The notes below the pieces were generated by a model. The model did no database searches and was not told the origin of the DNA. It saw only the letters and a program-made list of their open reading frames with translations. Shown here piece after piece: positions 11,459 through 21,845 of a stretch of DNA of 48,137 bases (positions are counted from its first letter, which is position 1; each line of letters begins with the position of its first letter). Made by a program: the position numbers and the translations under genes. The stretch is from Gnetum montanum (lineage: Eukaryota; Streptophyta; Gnetopsida; Gnetales; Gnetaceae), in contig MNCI01014202.1 of the NCBI GenBank assembly GCA_015680685.1, positions 582 through 48,718 on the forward strand, written 5' to 3'.

Positions 11459-12639
11459 ATGGCCCCTAAACATGGACAATAGGAAGGTCCTACCCAAGGT
11501 GGAAGCAAATGAGCTCNTGAACTTTGAATCATTTGCAGAGTTCACTCCTGAGGCCATTAGGGATCACCTCAAAGGGTCTCCCTTATGGCCCATCCTCTTT
11601 GAAAGCGATGCCTAGTACCTAGGAGAGACATACCAATTTTGGCACAATAAGGAGCAAGGAACCACTGTTAATATTTGTGGTGTGATAGTTGACTTCTCCG
11701 CACAGGCCATTTCAGAAGTGTTAAACCTTCCAAATACAGGGCCCAGGTTTGCTCAGTTATCCACCTGTTTAGACCCCGATGTGTGAAAGAATTGGTTGGA
11801 GAAGGCTTATGGCAAAGATAAGACATTTGGAGAATTAATGATGGAAGAGAGAGTTTACTTTAAAATTAGAACATATCACCTCTTCCCCACAAAGGGCTTG
11901 AAAAGAATATCAACGTATGTGGCCAGAGGATATGCAGTGTTGATGCGGAAGGTTAACGCTAACCTACCCCATCTATATTTATCGGAGATCCTGAGAAGCT
12001 TTGAGGAATGAAAGATAGGGAAGATGGTGTTGCCTTTCCCTTGTCTTATACATAGCTTTGCCGACATGCAGGTATTCAGGGATACACCAATGATGTCCTT
12101 TGAAAAGCCCAAACTGCTTCCTATGCTGAATTATTAAAGGTGCTAGCTTCAAGGAAAAGCACTGGCGAAGAGCAAGGACGAGAGCAAGAAGAAGAACAGA
12201 TAGCTGGACCAACTACAACTCAACTTGTAGGACCCAGTCAACCTCTAGCCATGGATCCTAGCCAACAACTAGAAGTAGGGCCTAGCACAAGCTAGGATCA
12301 ACTGCCATTGCCGCAAGACTATAGATTGTCGATGAGCCATCTTAGGGCCATCACTAAGACGATTAGTTGGGGAAGTCGTGATGATGCAAACCTTTTCTGC
12401 ATCATCAATGATGTCATTCAGCCTACAGTTTCATTGGATCACACAAGGGGGGAAGTATCCATTTACACAGGAGGAGGGGAAAGTAGATTGTCACAACAGA
12501 TCTCAGGAAACACGACATCTTTCCAGGTGTAGTTAGAGACTGGTGAAGGGGCCACCATGGCAGTCATGCAACACTAGAATGTCATGGGAGCTACAAAAGT
12601 GGTCGCAAACCACATCAAAGAATCCTTCAATGTACCTGT
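11459..12639 (+). pseudogene. ORF A, 5' half: plant-transposon-like N-terminal domain
   Basis: The ATG at 11459 is followed by a frame change. The main frame then reads FESFAEFTPEAIRDHLKG, SPLWPILF, VDFSAQAISEVLNLP, RVYFKIRTYHLFPTKGL and ARGYAVLMRKVNANLPHLYL. The order 'F..AI..VL.LP ... R.Y...' resembles the 'putative plant transposon protein' domain (Transposase_32-like) found in extra ORFs of plant LTR retroelements. Assignment is by eye. After 12120 the frame is Gln/Pro-rich and then IKESFNVPV at the C-terminal edge. Here a foreign LTR element is inserted after the bases CCTGT, and the same frame resumes at 24822. ORF B (34550-37347, minus) is a clear homologue (SPLWP, AIAEALGLP, RVYFKIVAYH). 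Function is unknown. Interior stops include TAG at about 11612 and TGA at about 11786. Confidence 0.6.
12635..12639. repeat. Target-site duplication CCTGT, left copy
   Basis: CCTGT directly precedes the TG of the left LTR. The same five bases directly follow the CA of the right LTR at 24817-24821. Confidence 0.9.
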
Positions 12640-12829
12640 TGTACCTCCTGAAATCGTCGGTCTCCGGTTGGAAGGAAACAGAGATCATGGGATTGCAGGA
12701 TGCGCACAGAAGACCCTACCTTCGCCTGAGGGCGAGTTGGAACGAACGAAGGTAGAGTACCTTGGGTGGTCTGCATGCGGATCAGACAAGGATTTCCCTG
12801 AACGTACATTGAAGTGCTATATGCTGGGT

Positions 12830-12950
12830 TATACGTAAACAGCGTAACAGGCGTGAATCAGAGTGTAAACGGCGTAAGTAGCGTAAACGATGTGAACAGA
12901 GCATAGACGTAAACAAGCGTAAACAAAATACATGCAAGAATTAATGTAGA
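12830..12950. repeat. GCGTAAAC-type motif array
   Basis: At least eight variants of GCGTAAAC or GCGTGAAC occur at 10-20 bp spacing. The same block is present in the other LTR at 23785-23880. In element polarity this lies near the end of the LTR, so it may be part of R/U5. The role is unknown. Confidence 0.75.
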
Positions 12951-13336
12951 CTGTAAATAATTGTAGGAAGAAAATGTAACAATGGTATTACAAAATGAAA
13001 ATACATGCACCGGTCAAACGCAGTTGTGAGTGGAACATAAGGCGAACGAAAGCCCCGGTGGGTGCAGGGATGATTGCGGCTGGTTTGCACTGTAAGCACA
13101 GTGTAGAGGCTGTATGCTCAGCATATAGGGTTGTCCAGCGTAAAAGGTTTTGAGCTCTGGTTCTCAACGTCTCTGTTCTCTGGTGTGCTCTGGGAATTTG
13201 CCAACCATCTGGATTTTGTGAAAAATTGGGGTTTGATATAGGTTTTGATGGTAGACTTGGGTTGGGCGACACATGGCGCATTGACCGGGTGCAAGGGCGT
13301 AAAATTTACAAGTGCGCAACATGTTACATTTGTCGG

Positions 13337-13805
13337 GCGTATACGCTGGGCGTATACACTATCTTCAGTGAGCGTAGACTGTGGACGTATACGCTGGGGG
13401 TGCTGAGTGTATGCGAACTTGGGCATAGATGTCGTTGACGCTGGCGTATACGCTGATGGATGCTGGGCGTACACGCTGGGGCGTATACGTTGACATGCTA
13501 GGCGTATCCGCTGATGGATGCTAGGCATACACGCTGGGGCATATACATTGACGTGCTAGGCGTATACCCTAGGGCGTACATGCTGCTGTGGTGGGTGTAT
13601 ACGTCAGGTGTATACGCTGATGGTTGCTGCCTTGTGCCAAATCTCACTCTGTAGCGCTATTTTCATGTTGTCTTTGGAGGTTTCATGCCGGGCGTATGCA
13701 CCTGTTATTCTTGGTGAGCGTATATGTGGGGCGTGTACGCTGGGAGTATATGCTTACTGAGAATTTGAGCATATACGCTTGGAACGTACACTTGGGTATA
13801 TATGT
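13337..13805. repeat. Palindromic GCGTATACGC motif array in LTR
   Basis: About 18 copies or variants of the palindrome GCGTATACGC occur here; perfect copies lie at 13337-13346 and 13444-13453. A larger unit of about 58 bp (GCTGATGGATGCTGGGCG...) is duplicated in tandem at 13442-13499 and 13501-13558, unlike in the other LTR. In element polarity the array lies in U3. Confidence 0.85.
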
Positions 13806-13951
13806 TGTAATTTCATACTTAGTGAAAATTGAGCATCTGATCTCCGAAGTTGCCATGTTTGACACCAGACGTAGCTGTGGTCGTCTGGGGGTCCCAGGGA
13901 CCTGCTTGGTGTTGGACAAGTACTAAGCTTCAAATTTTGTGGTGTTTCATT

Positions 13952-13962
13952 GGCCCCTCTTT
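13952..13962 (-). promoter_or_regulatory. Polypurine tract of the nested element
   Basis: The minus strand reads AAAGAGGGGCC, two bases before the LTR begins (TGAAACACC). This is the expected second-strand primer site and sets the element's polarity. Confidence 0.75.
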
Positions 13963-14558
13963 GTTGACGTTTGGAGGAATTGACCCGAGAAGCGTTAACA
14001 AAGAAGTGCAAAACACCATAGGCAACTCGATAGAAAATTTGTCCGTTGCCACTTGACTAGACATCATCGCACCGTGTTCAGTAGTACATGGGATTGGGAA
14101 AGTGGAACTTTGTAGCTAGTAGGAGCATGGGGATTGTGGGGGCTAGTAACTACCCAAGGGATTGCGCTTGGTGAAAATGGGATGTTCTAATGTGTGTGTC
14201 ATGCTGATCCTTGTCAATAGCCATTATTTTAGCAGACTTGGAATCCAGACCTGTAATGTGCATCCTTTAGCAGAACAAGCCTCTTGGGTAATGTTCAAGA
14301 GAATTTGTTGGCAAGAGCAAAGCCACGGGAGGATGTGGTGCATTCTTTGGAAGAACAGGGCCTTTGTTTAGTTTTTAAGGGAAGCCTGTTGGCGGAGAGC
14401 TAAAGCTATGCAACTAGATGTGTTTTGATTATTTTTTGACATGAGTACTTGGTTTTAAGATGATTTCCTTCCTGCCTGGGGCTTGCATGGGAAGTGCCAA
14501 GGGTCTCTCTCTCTCTCTTTTTCATAGGAAGAAAATGGTGCATTGATTCTATACTCAT
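13963..14558. other. Non-coding internal sequence beside the left LTR
   Basis: I see no domain on either strand. Short GT-rich segments and a CT microsatellite (TCTCTCTCTCTC near 14505-14518) are present. Confidence 0.5.
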
Positions 14559-15554
14559 GTGCAAGTGCTATGTCATGTGTTGCAACTATTTCAAAGTGCA
14601 TTAAACATATCGCCTGACATGTTCCAGACGTTGCCAAGCTCCATAACCAGTTGTGTCGAACCAATAACCGATACTCTTAACACGTTTCCGATCACATTTG
14701 TTAGTACAATACACGTGGTAGAATGGTATGATGACATAAAAGAATACCTTCTACGGGGCAAAACACCACGACATTTAACAAATGCGCAAAAGGATGCAGT
14801 ACGAAAACGTTCTAAGCAGTATACCCTAGTAGGGGACACGTTATGTCATAGATCCTATGAAAGCATATTGCTAACATGTGTCAATAGTACTAATGCCCAA
14901 ACCATTGTTGAACAAGTACACGACAGACTATGTGGAGGACANCGAAGTGGGTAGAAGCTGCTCCCCTTTTGAAAAACTACATCTAAACATGTATGCAACT
15001 TCATTCTCGAAAATATTGTAACCCGCTTTGGCATTCCCATCACAATTATCACTGACAACGGGCCAGAATTTAGCAGTGCCGAGACCAAAACCTTTTGTGA
15101 GAGTCTAGGGAACAAACACTCGTTTTCATCCCCTTACTATCCTCAGAGAAATGGGCAAGCAGAGGCGACGAAAAAAATGATTATTACAATACTCAAAAAG
15201 ATGCTCATCCAAAGCAAGCGAAGATGGCACGAACAATTGGTATACGCATTGTGGGCATACCGTACTACACATCGAACTTCAACAGGTAAAACACCATATA
15301 GTCTTATTTACGGTTCAGAAACTGTTTTACCTTTGGAATTACAGGTACCATCTTTAAGAATAACACTTTCTGGAATCCTCAACGATGGGAAAAACAATGA
15401 TCTGCACATCATTGACCTCGACTCGGTAGAGGAAGAACGCATGCACGCCCTCGATCAGATCGAATGGTATCAAAAGCAACAGCGGCAACGACATCGGCAT
15501 GACATCCATAAGCGCCCCATCAAAGAAGGTGACCTTGTGCTTAAGGCAGTTTGA
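14559..15554 (+). pseudogene. Gypsy integrase remnant, antisense to its host element
   Basis: Integrase inserts element cDNA into chromosomes. The first frame (to 14954) carries EWYDDIKEYLLRGKTP and, toward its end, VEQVHDRLCGG, typical of the stretch before the integrase zinc finger. A deletion then removes the HHCC finger remainder and the first catalytic Asp region; the text jumps to KWVEAAPLLK (about 14945). The core resumes at 15000 with FGIPITIITDNGPEFSS (second catalytic Asp in TDNG) and YYPQRNGQAEATKK (catalytic Glu), then WAYRTTHRTSTGKTPYSLIYG and a C-terminal KEGDLVLKAV ending at 15554. It lies on the plus strand while the enclosing element reads minus, so it is either inverted or from another element. 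One N at 14942 lies in the deletion joint. Confidence 0.85.
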
Positions 15555-15639
15555 GAACACTCAGAAAAATTCTCAGACATGAGAATTGGGTCTAATGAAT
15601 GGGGATATCATCTATTTTCACCAACGATTCTCTAGAGCG

Positions 15640-18530
15640 TTGGCACTGTGCCAAGCCCGTGGATGGCTGTATAAAGATTGGTCGGACCAGGGGCTAGTTT
15701 TCCCTCGTGACTCTGGTCCAGGTAGCACATCCAAGTCTACTATGGGAGGTAAATGATAATTTCTTTTGGATGTGCTAATGTGTTTTAACTGCCGAGGGTT
15801 ATACTGATACAACAATCTTATATTGCGCTTGCAGTTGATGCACCTCCTGGCAGGGATCCTATCACAACCGGGCGAACTGAGACAACATTGTCAATGAAGT
15901 TTGGGGAGGTGACTAAGGCTCAGAAGCTTAGAAGTGGTTGCGTAACCATGCCTCGCCATCTATTGTTCATTGCTTAGAGAATGTCGGCCTTAGGGAGCTC
16001 TTCATGACCCCAAGTCCTGATGTATCAATAGGGGAAATGATTGGGATCGTGGATTCTTTTAATAAGTCTGTCTCGTACTAAAACACCTGGATTAAGGGTG
16101 TTAAGGTGGTTTTTCATCTGTCGCCTGATTTTTTTTCAAACTTATTCGGGGTACCGGCAGATGGCATAAGTGTAGGCTTAGACAGAGCTCATAAAGAGCT
16201 CCATACGGTGCGCGAGTTGGAGGACTAGTTGGGCCTGGCTAAGGATGCCAAGGGGTTCCCGATGCAGGGGAAAGCAAAGGTGGAGGAGGTAAATAAACTC
16301 TATCCCCTGTTTAGGGCACGGGTATTCCCCAAAACCCTTTTTCAGGTACGGAGCCTTGGGGTTGAGGCTGTGCGCGTTATGCAGACTATCTTGGAAATTG
16401 GCGTGTGCTATAACTAGGCTGAATGTCGAGGCACAATCCCACTTCACCTTCGCCTTCTTTGCTGGTTACCTCCGTCGCTTCGCTGAGTTTTTGGTAGTCC
16501 CCGCGGGTAACAAGTTTGTTCTACGAGATCGGGGTCAACTATCCCGCCCGTGGATCAACCACTTGTTCGAGACAACCAAGTCCCAGGATGCGCTTGAAAG
16601 CATCGATGAGTCCGTGTCTATTATGACCAAGGGATCATCAGGTACCTCCATTCATACTCGCGATAGTCTGGGTTTAGAGCCGGATGATGTACCCCTTACT
16701 GCAAGAAGAGCTGAGCGGGTTATCAAGGAAATCGTGGGCTAGGCCAAAACAAAGCTGAAGAGACATGAACGCGCAATTGAGGAAGCTTCTAATGTGAGGG
16801 AGCCACGAGTAAAGCGCATAAGATTCAAGATGCCTGGTATGTATACTTTTGTCAGCTTATTATTTTATTATTTTTGTTTTGTCCATAATTTTTCCATTTG
16901 ATCACTTACATGTCGCTCACGTCTTTGGCTCAATTCGAGAAGTGAGGAAGTAGGCGTTGGAAACCATTACGGAGGAGGAGGAGACGAACACGGAGAAGAA
17001 TAATGAAGAGGAAAAAGTGGATAAGGATCAGGGAGGAGGAACGGAGGAATTAAAGGAGAGCACCATGAAAACTGAGCGGTTAGATGACCAGGGTGGTGTT
17101 GAACAAATGTTCCGCAGTTTTCTTCAGGGGAATCTAGATTTAGGCGATCCTCCAGAAGGTGACGAGGAGTGTGGTATGTTTTCCTTTTATCTTATTTCAA
17201 CTTTCCCTTTTAGTTGTTATTTCTATGGTATTTTATTTTCATGTTTTCATTTTTCAGACGAAGGTAGTGAGACCAGGACGGTGCGCTTGGATGTACCCAT
17301 GAAGACGGTTCCCCCTGAGAGGACCGCTGAGGTTAGTTCCCACACCCGTAAGCCATTTACTTGGTCTGAAATGCCAAGTAAGATGGATTTTGTGGTCGGA
17401 ATCGTGGAAGAAGTTGTCGAACTAATTCAGGAGGTCAACCCCGAAATAGGTATAATTTTTTTAAATGGCTTGCTATTTTAGAGTGCCATGCCCTGTTTCT
17501 GTTATCTTAACATTTGATCTTTTCATACGCATAGGTGTCAAGTTAAGGTGGGATCCTTCCGAGGTGATTAGCATCGATAGTTTGGCTACACTACCCCTAG
17601 AGGTGGAACAGGTACCAAGGCCAGTTTACAATGAGGTGGTGGAAAGCCTTGTCCATAACGCCAAGTCGGTGTGGACCTATAGGCGATCCATCGAACAACT
17701 ATGGTTGCAGATCCAGACAAAGGAGAAGGAAGTCTTCGAGCTATCAGCCGAACGCGACGACCTCAAAGCTCGTTATGAATTTTCTTCAGCCTGATTAGCA
17801 GGTGCTAGTTCTTGGCAAACATCCAAGATTACGTACAATAGATATTGGAACTTGTTAAATAGCCATGCGTCACTAACTCGAAGGTTCGCAAAGTGTAAAG
17901 CCCAGATAGACCTATTAAATCTGAAGTGCCAGGATTGGAAGGCATTTGCCTCCAAGGTGCGTAAGTGGGGCCAAGATGAGAAGAATCATAAGCACCACTA
18001 TAAGAAATCCTTGAAAGAAGTTTCTATAGAGAAATGGCAACTTGAGATGTTCGTAGAGGGTTTGGGCTTACGTTCTGCGTTCGATACTTTTGCGGAGAAC
18101 ACCGTAGTTGAGATGGAATCTCCTAAGAGGATTATTACCACTGCTTCTGGGGAAGTTACTGTGGGTGAATTTCCTCTGAAACGTCCTATCTAGTCGGCTG
18201 TTGACAAGGGAAAGGCCTTGGACGACGTTGACCTAGGCCTTGGTGAGACAGATTGGGCTAGTGTTTCGGAGGAAGAAATCCTTCGTCGATTGGAGTTCGG
18301 TTTGGGGAGATCTCCTATGGATGTATTTTATCATTGTGAAACTGATTTACTAAAGGATGTTTGAGATTTTGATGCTCTCTTATTCTTATATTGGTTGTCT
18401 CATTTTGTATTTTCAAGATGAAGGCGACGATGATGCTCAAGAAGCTGGCCCCAGCGGAGCCGGAGCCCCTGACGCTGGTGGATCTAAAGGGGATGATCCT
18501 CCCGTCCCAGATGCTTAGTTTTTTTTTTAT
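15640..18530 (+). pseudogene. Spliced extra ORF with coiled coil, antisense in the nested element
   Basis: This is a multi-exon reading frame just after the integrase. Likely introns, all GT-AG, are 15749-15834, 16837-16939, 17174-17257 and 17450-17534; frames join across each (for example M-G/V-D-A and C/D-E-G-S-E). A further one near 18359-18417 is less clear. Exon 2 has FHLSPDFFSNLFGVPADG and a helix-rich stretch to RAERVIKEIVG. Exon 3 is Glu-rich. Exon 5 is a long coiled coil (IEQLWLQIQTKEKEVFELS, then KCQDWKAFASKVRKW). The end is acidic, Gly/Pro-rich (EGDDDAQEAGPSGAG). Tat-lineage gypsy elements are known to carry extra ORFs in sense or antisense, some with a coiled coil; this looks like one. 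Few stops (TAG at about 16226 and 16415, TGA at about 17792). No function is known. Confidence 0.65.
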
Positions 18531-18789
18531 TTTTTAGTTTTTTCTTTGGAACTATGCTGACTCAAATTGATACGGGAGTTGTAACTTGAAAACTTTGAGA
18601 TAAATGGAAACAGTTGACAATTGTAATTGTACAGCATTGCATATAAAAATTTTTTTTGTTGGTTTTGAGTTTGATTGCACACACGACACGGCAATGTAAA
18701 ATATTCTGGTTTATATTTTTGATTTGTTCTAAGTGTAACATGCGGATGTAATTATGAGAGGAGAAACGAAGTACAAGTGTGTGATCTAG

Positions 18790-19075
18790 TTTAAGGCCAT
18801 TTCAGGCCTCTACGCGTAGTTTAAGGCCATTTCGGGCCCTGTCGTAAACAAGTAGCATTTCATATAACATGGATGGGTTTCTTGGTTGACCGACCATTTC
18901 TGATCATGGCTAGTTTTATGTCATTACGGACATGATAGTTTTATGTCTTTTCAGACAGGGAGTGTAGTTTAATGTTTTTTTTTTGTTTTTATGCTGTTTG
19001 TTTTTTTTTTTGAGTTGTTGTAGTTTACCATCATTTCGGACATGCTATAGTTTAACGTCGTTTCGGACTAGGGAT
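18790..19075 (+). repeat. Short direct repeats TAGTTTA..TCATTTCGGAC
   Basis: Six or seven copies of a ~22-bp unit such as TAGTTTAAGGCCATTTCAGG, TAGTTTTATGTCATTACGGA and TAGTTTACCATCATTTCGGA are scattered with 15-60 bp between them. They lie in the gap where the plus-strand ORF and the minus-strand protease converge. Origin and role are unknown. Confidence 0.7.
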
Positions 19076-19232
19076 GGTATTATTCTAGGAATTTTTTAAT
19101 TTTCTTCTTTTTAATGTTAGGCGATGTGTCAATGGGTATGATTCTGTATGCAGCATCCCCTTCACTGATTACGTTAAACGGTAATTCAGCCTAAGGGACG
19201 TCTGATGGAATGGCTTCTGTGTCAAGGTTTTC

Positions 19233-20327
19233 TTATGTTTCAGAATTTGTTATAAGTTCTGTGTTAGTTTCTGCTTGAGACGGTGTATGTACAATGTCAG
19301 GTGCAGGCATTTCTCTTTTAGGTGGATTTGGATTACTGCTTACTAGTTGTTTTTTGTTTACGTCGTTTCGACTAGGCTTTTCGAGTTCAACCTCTGAGCC
19401 TTGGTCCATGTCCAGGTGTGATGAAACAATAGGTGTAGCCGCTTCCCCATGTATGATGATATCACAACCCTCATAAGGTAGGTGAATTTCTTGATGTATA
19501 GGGGAGGGGACCGCTTTGAGTTGGGCCAACCAGGGTCTTCCTAATATTAGGTTGAACCCCAGCATTTCGTCAACCACAACGAAGTCAGCAGACGTGAGAA
19601 ACTGGTCCCCCGCTATGAAGTCTAAGGTTATTATGCCTTTGACCATCACGTGTGATCCACTGAATGATTTTAAACATGTAGTCGCAGTCGGTTTGATTGA
19701 CTCGATTAGCCCTAGTTGTTCAACGATGGGGTATGGTACCACGTTCGTAGCGGCTCCATCGTCTACATGGATCCTATATATCTTGAATTGGTTCATGTGT
19801 ATCGTTATGAACATGGGGGCTGTTGTCACCTCCCCTGTTTTCTTATCCATTTTAATGTTATCGTTATGGAAGCTTAGTGGTTTGGATGTTGACCCTTGGG
19901 GCGGGTACATTACCGCATGAATGGATGGTTCGTTTGGGGGTAAGTTCTCGCTTACTAGGATCGACGTTAACATGCGTACCAAGGCTTCATGATGTGTTTG
20001 AGACGTAAGAATCAAGTCATACAGGCTTAGTGAAGTGTTCTTCTGCTTGAGTGCTTGTGTGACTTGTGTCAAAGCCATTGCCAAATCTCTATTGTTGGGG
20101 GCGTTTGTATCAGTGGTAACTGGGTCCATTGGCCCCAATAGTTTTATTTCATGTTGTTTTGATCCATCGTTCTTGCTCAGAGCTGTCGTTTTAAATGTAT
20201 CATGTTTTTTGGAGGGTTCACCCTCGTCGCCTGCGTTTGGTTGACTATTGGGTTGTGTCATGGGTATGACATTAAGTGGAGTGGGTTTAGGGGGTCCTAA
20301 AGCTAACTGTTGGCGCTCCTTCTCCAA
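19233..20327 (-). pseudogene. Retrotransposon aspartic protease (gag-pro C-terminal part)
   Basis: This is an open frame of 364 codons. The first 180 residues are a low-complexity spacer. A retroviral-type aspartic protease follows: RIHVDDGAATNVVPYPIVEQL at about 186-206 (the family's active motif is D-S/T/G-G-A; here DDGAA keeps an Asp but the Asp-Asp pair is unusual) and the flap-side motif ILGRPWL at 261-267, followed by AVPSPIHQ. This pair is typical of OTA gypsy elements; the enzyme cuts the gag-pol polyprotein. The tail from about residue 300 is Pro/Ser/Thr-rich. RT should follow downstream (below 19233) but is absent. The frame has no internal stop, so the element is fairly young. Confidence 0.88.
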
Positions 20328-20516
20328 TCATTCACGCATAAGCCTATCTGCTAAGCGTTCTCGCGTGTGGCATGGAGGTGGAGCTGGTCTTGGAGCTTCG
20401 GGTTGCCCTGGGATTCGCACCACATACGGAGGCGGGCGGGGTTACAGGTGGACAGTCGGATGTGGTTGGACGGAAGACTAGCTGGACACCCTGATGATGT
20501 AGGGACTAGGTTTACC

Positions 20517-21020
20517 CTACGTATGTGAGGTAGAGGCTTGGACTTCTACTGTTGCAACTACGGGCAGCACTCGGACTATGAAAGGGGCAGGCCGAGTAGG
20601 AGGGGTTGATAGGTTCGGGGTGGTGCCAGCCGGAGGTATGCATACTACGTAAGGTTTTTGCGGAGCGGATGATGGTTGAGGAATGGATGCGGATGGAGTA
20701 GGAGGAACATGTACTACAAACAGTTTGTTAGGTACCTGTTGTTTATACTCGGGGTAGATGGTGTTGATGTTGGATGTCTCGGGTTCATCATCAAGGCAGA
20801 TTGTATTGATAACGTACAGTGCCTCTTTGGTGTTCAGAGGGTCTTTATATATCCCCATAGCCTGATTTTGCAGTTGCACCGGGTTGGCCTCATCAAAGGT
20901 GATTTGGCCATCGTCGATCATCCGTTGTATGTCCTGCTTTAGCATAAAATAGTAATCTGTGCTGTGCCCGTTGCGTTGGTGATAATCGCAGAAGCGATCC
21001 ATTCTAAAACCTTTGGGCAC
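20517..21020 (-). pseudogene. Gag zinc-knuckle segment
   Basis: This is an open frame of 167 codons. Residues 1-50 read MPKGFRMDRFCDYHQRNGHS then TDYYFMLKQDIQRMIDDGQI. This is the C..H...GHS/T knuckle typical of OTA gypsy gag (usual C-x2-H-x4-GH-x4-C), with the last Cys replaced by Tyr, probably decay. The remainder is Pro/Thr-rich linker to the protease. It binds nucleic acid in intact relatives. It is separated from the gag core by a broken stretch (21020-21465). Confidence 0.8.
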
Positions 21021-21464
21021 TGGAGGCTCATCCGGCGTTGCTAGGCTTGGGTTCTGAACGAGTTGACAAAACCGGTCATGTCTCTGGATGGCCGCAGGAC
21101 ATCATTGTTTATGTTTCATTAACCCAGCTTTCAGGAGTTGATCGAAGAGCTGGAATGGCTTCATTGGCAGAGGCGTATATTGAGAGGGTTCTTTCCTCTC
21201 AAAATTTCGCGTACGGTTCGTTGTTGGGTTTTACAATGATGATGATTCCAACGCGGTTATGGGAATAGGTTTATTATAGTTAGTAGGGGCTACGAGCAGC
21301 TTATTTTGGTGTGCTATGTTTGCTTATTGCGCTCTTGCTATTGCTGCTATAGTTTTTTTAGCCTTCTCTTTATCATTTTTAGTGTGTTGATTTCTAAAGG
21401 CTAAGTATGTAGGGTCGTGGCTGTTTTGAGCCGCCTCTTCTATGTTTTTGATTTGTACAAAAGC

Positions 21465-21845
21465 TTAGTTAAGGTTACACGTGTTAAGATAGTACAACTT
21501 GGATTTAAAAAAGTCATTAACAGCCCCTTTTAGAATAGTAAGCAGGTATGTTTGGGAGATTGGCTCATGTAGCTCATTGAGAGCAACGCTCCACCTCTGA
21601 ATGAATTTCTGCACAAGTTCGAGTGGCGCTTGCTTAACTTGTATAAGGCTATCCAATGTCGCCTCAGGCTTCAAGTTATATTTGAACCTGGTCATGAACT
21701 GATGTAACAAATCTTCCAAGGAAAATATAGAGTTCCTCAGCAAGGCCCGGTACCAATCGAGTGCTCTCCCTGCAAGGGACATAGGGAACACTCGCAAAAT
21801 GGCATGGGGCCATGCCTGGAGTAACACGCATTCTAACCTAAACAT
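21465..21845 (-). pseudogene. Gag capsid core (retrotransposon gag domain)
   Basis: The frame shows MSLAGRALDWYRALLRN, then FSLEDLLHQFMTRFKYN, then a helical stretch ending VNDFFKSKLYYL. The pattern 'L.G.A..WY..L....I.SW/L..L...F...F' is the retrotrans_gag domain (capsid). An undetermined base at 21849 lies at the joint to the upstream Pro-rich part. Confidence 0.88.

Larger units (their letters stand above)
12640..13949 (-). repeat. Left LTR (3' LTR by element polarity), 1310 bp
   Basis: This copy runs from TGTACCTCC to GTGTTTCA and aligns along its whole length with 23590-24816. It is 83 bp longer than the other copy, mostly because of a ~58-bp tandem duplication at 13442-13558. Differences between the copies are mainly C/T and G/A changes, many at CG positions. 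Two motif arrays are present: GCGTAAAC-like near 12830-12930 and GCGTATACGC-like at 13337-13800. Confidence 0.92.

Noticed and set aside
13118-13528. Minus-strand open frame with repeated RIRPSVYAQ/HPSAYTP peptides
   Set aside because: The peptide repeat is just the translation of the GCGTATACGC array in the LTR. The same effect appears at 24159-24524.
13337-13805. CRISPR-like look of regularly spaced short repeats
   Set aside because: Repeats are 10-bp palindromes with irregular, non-unique spacers, lie in both LTRs of a retrotransposon, and this is plant DNA.
19294-19920. Plus-strand frames opposite the protease
   Set aside because: They are antisense shadows of a clear aspartic-protease frame.
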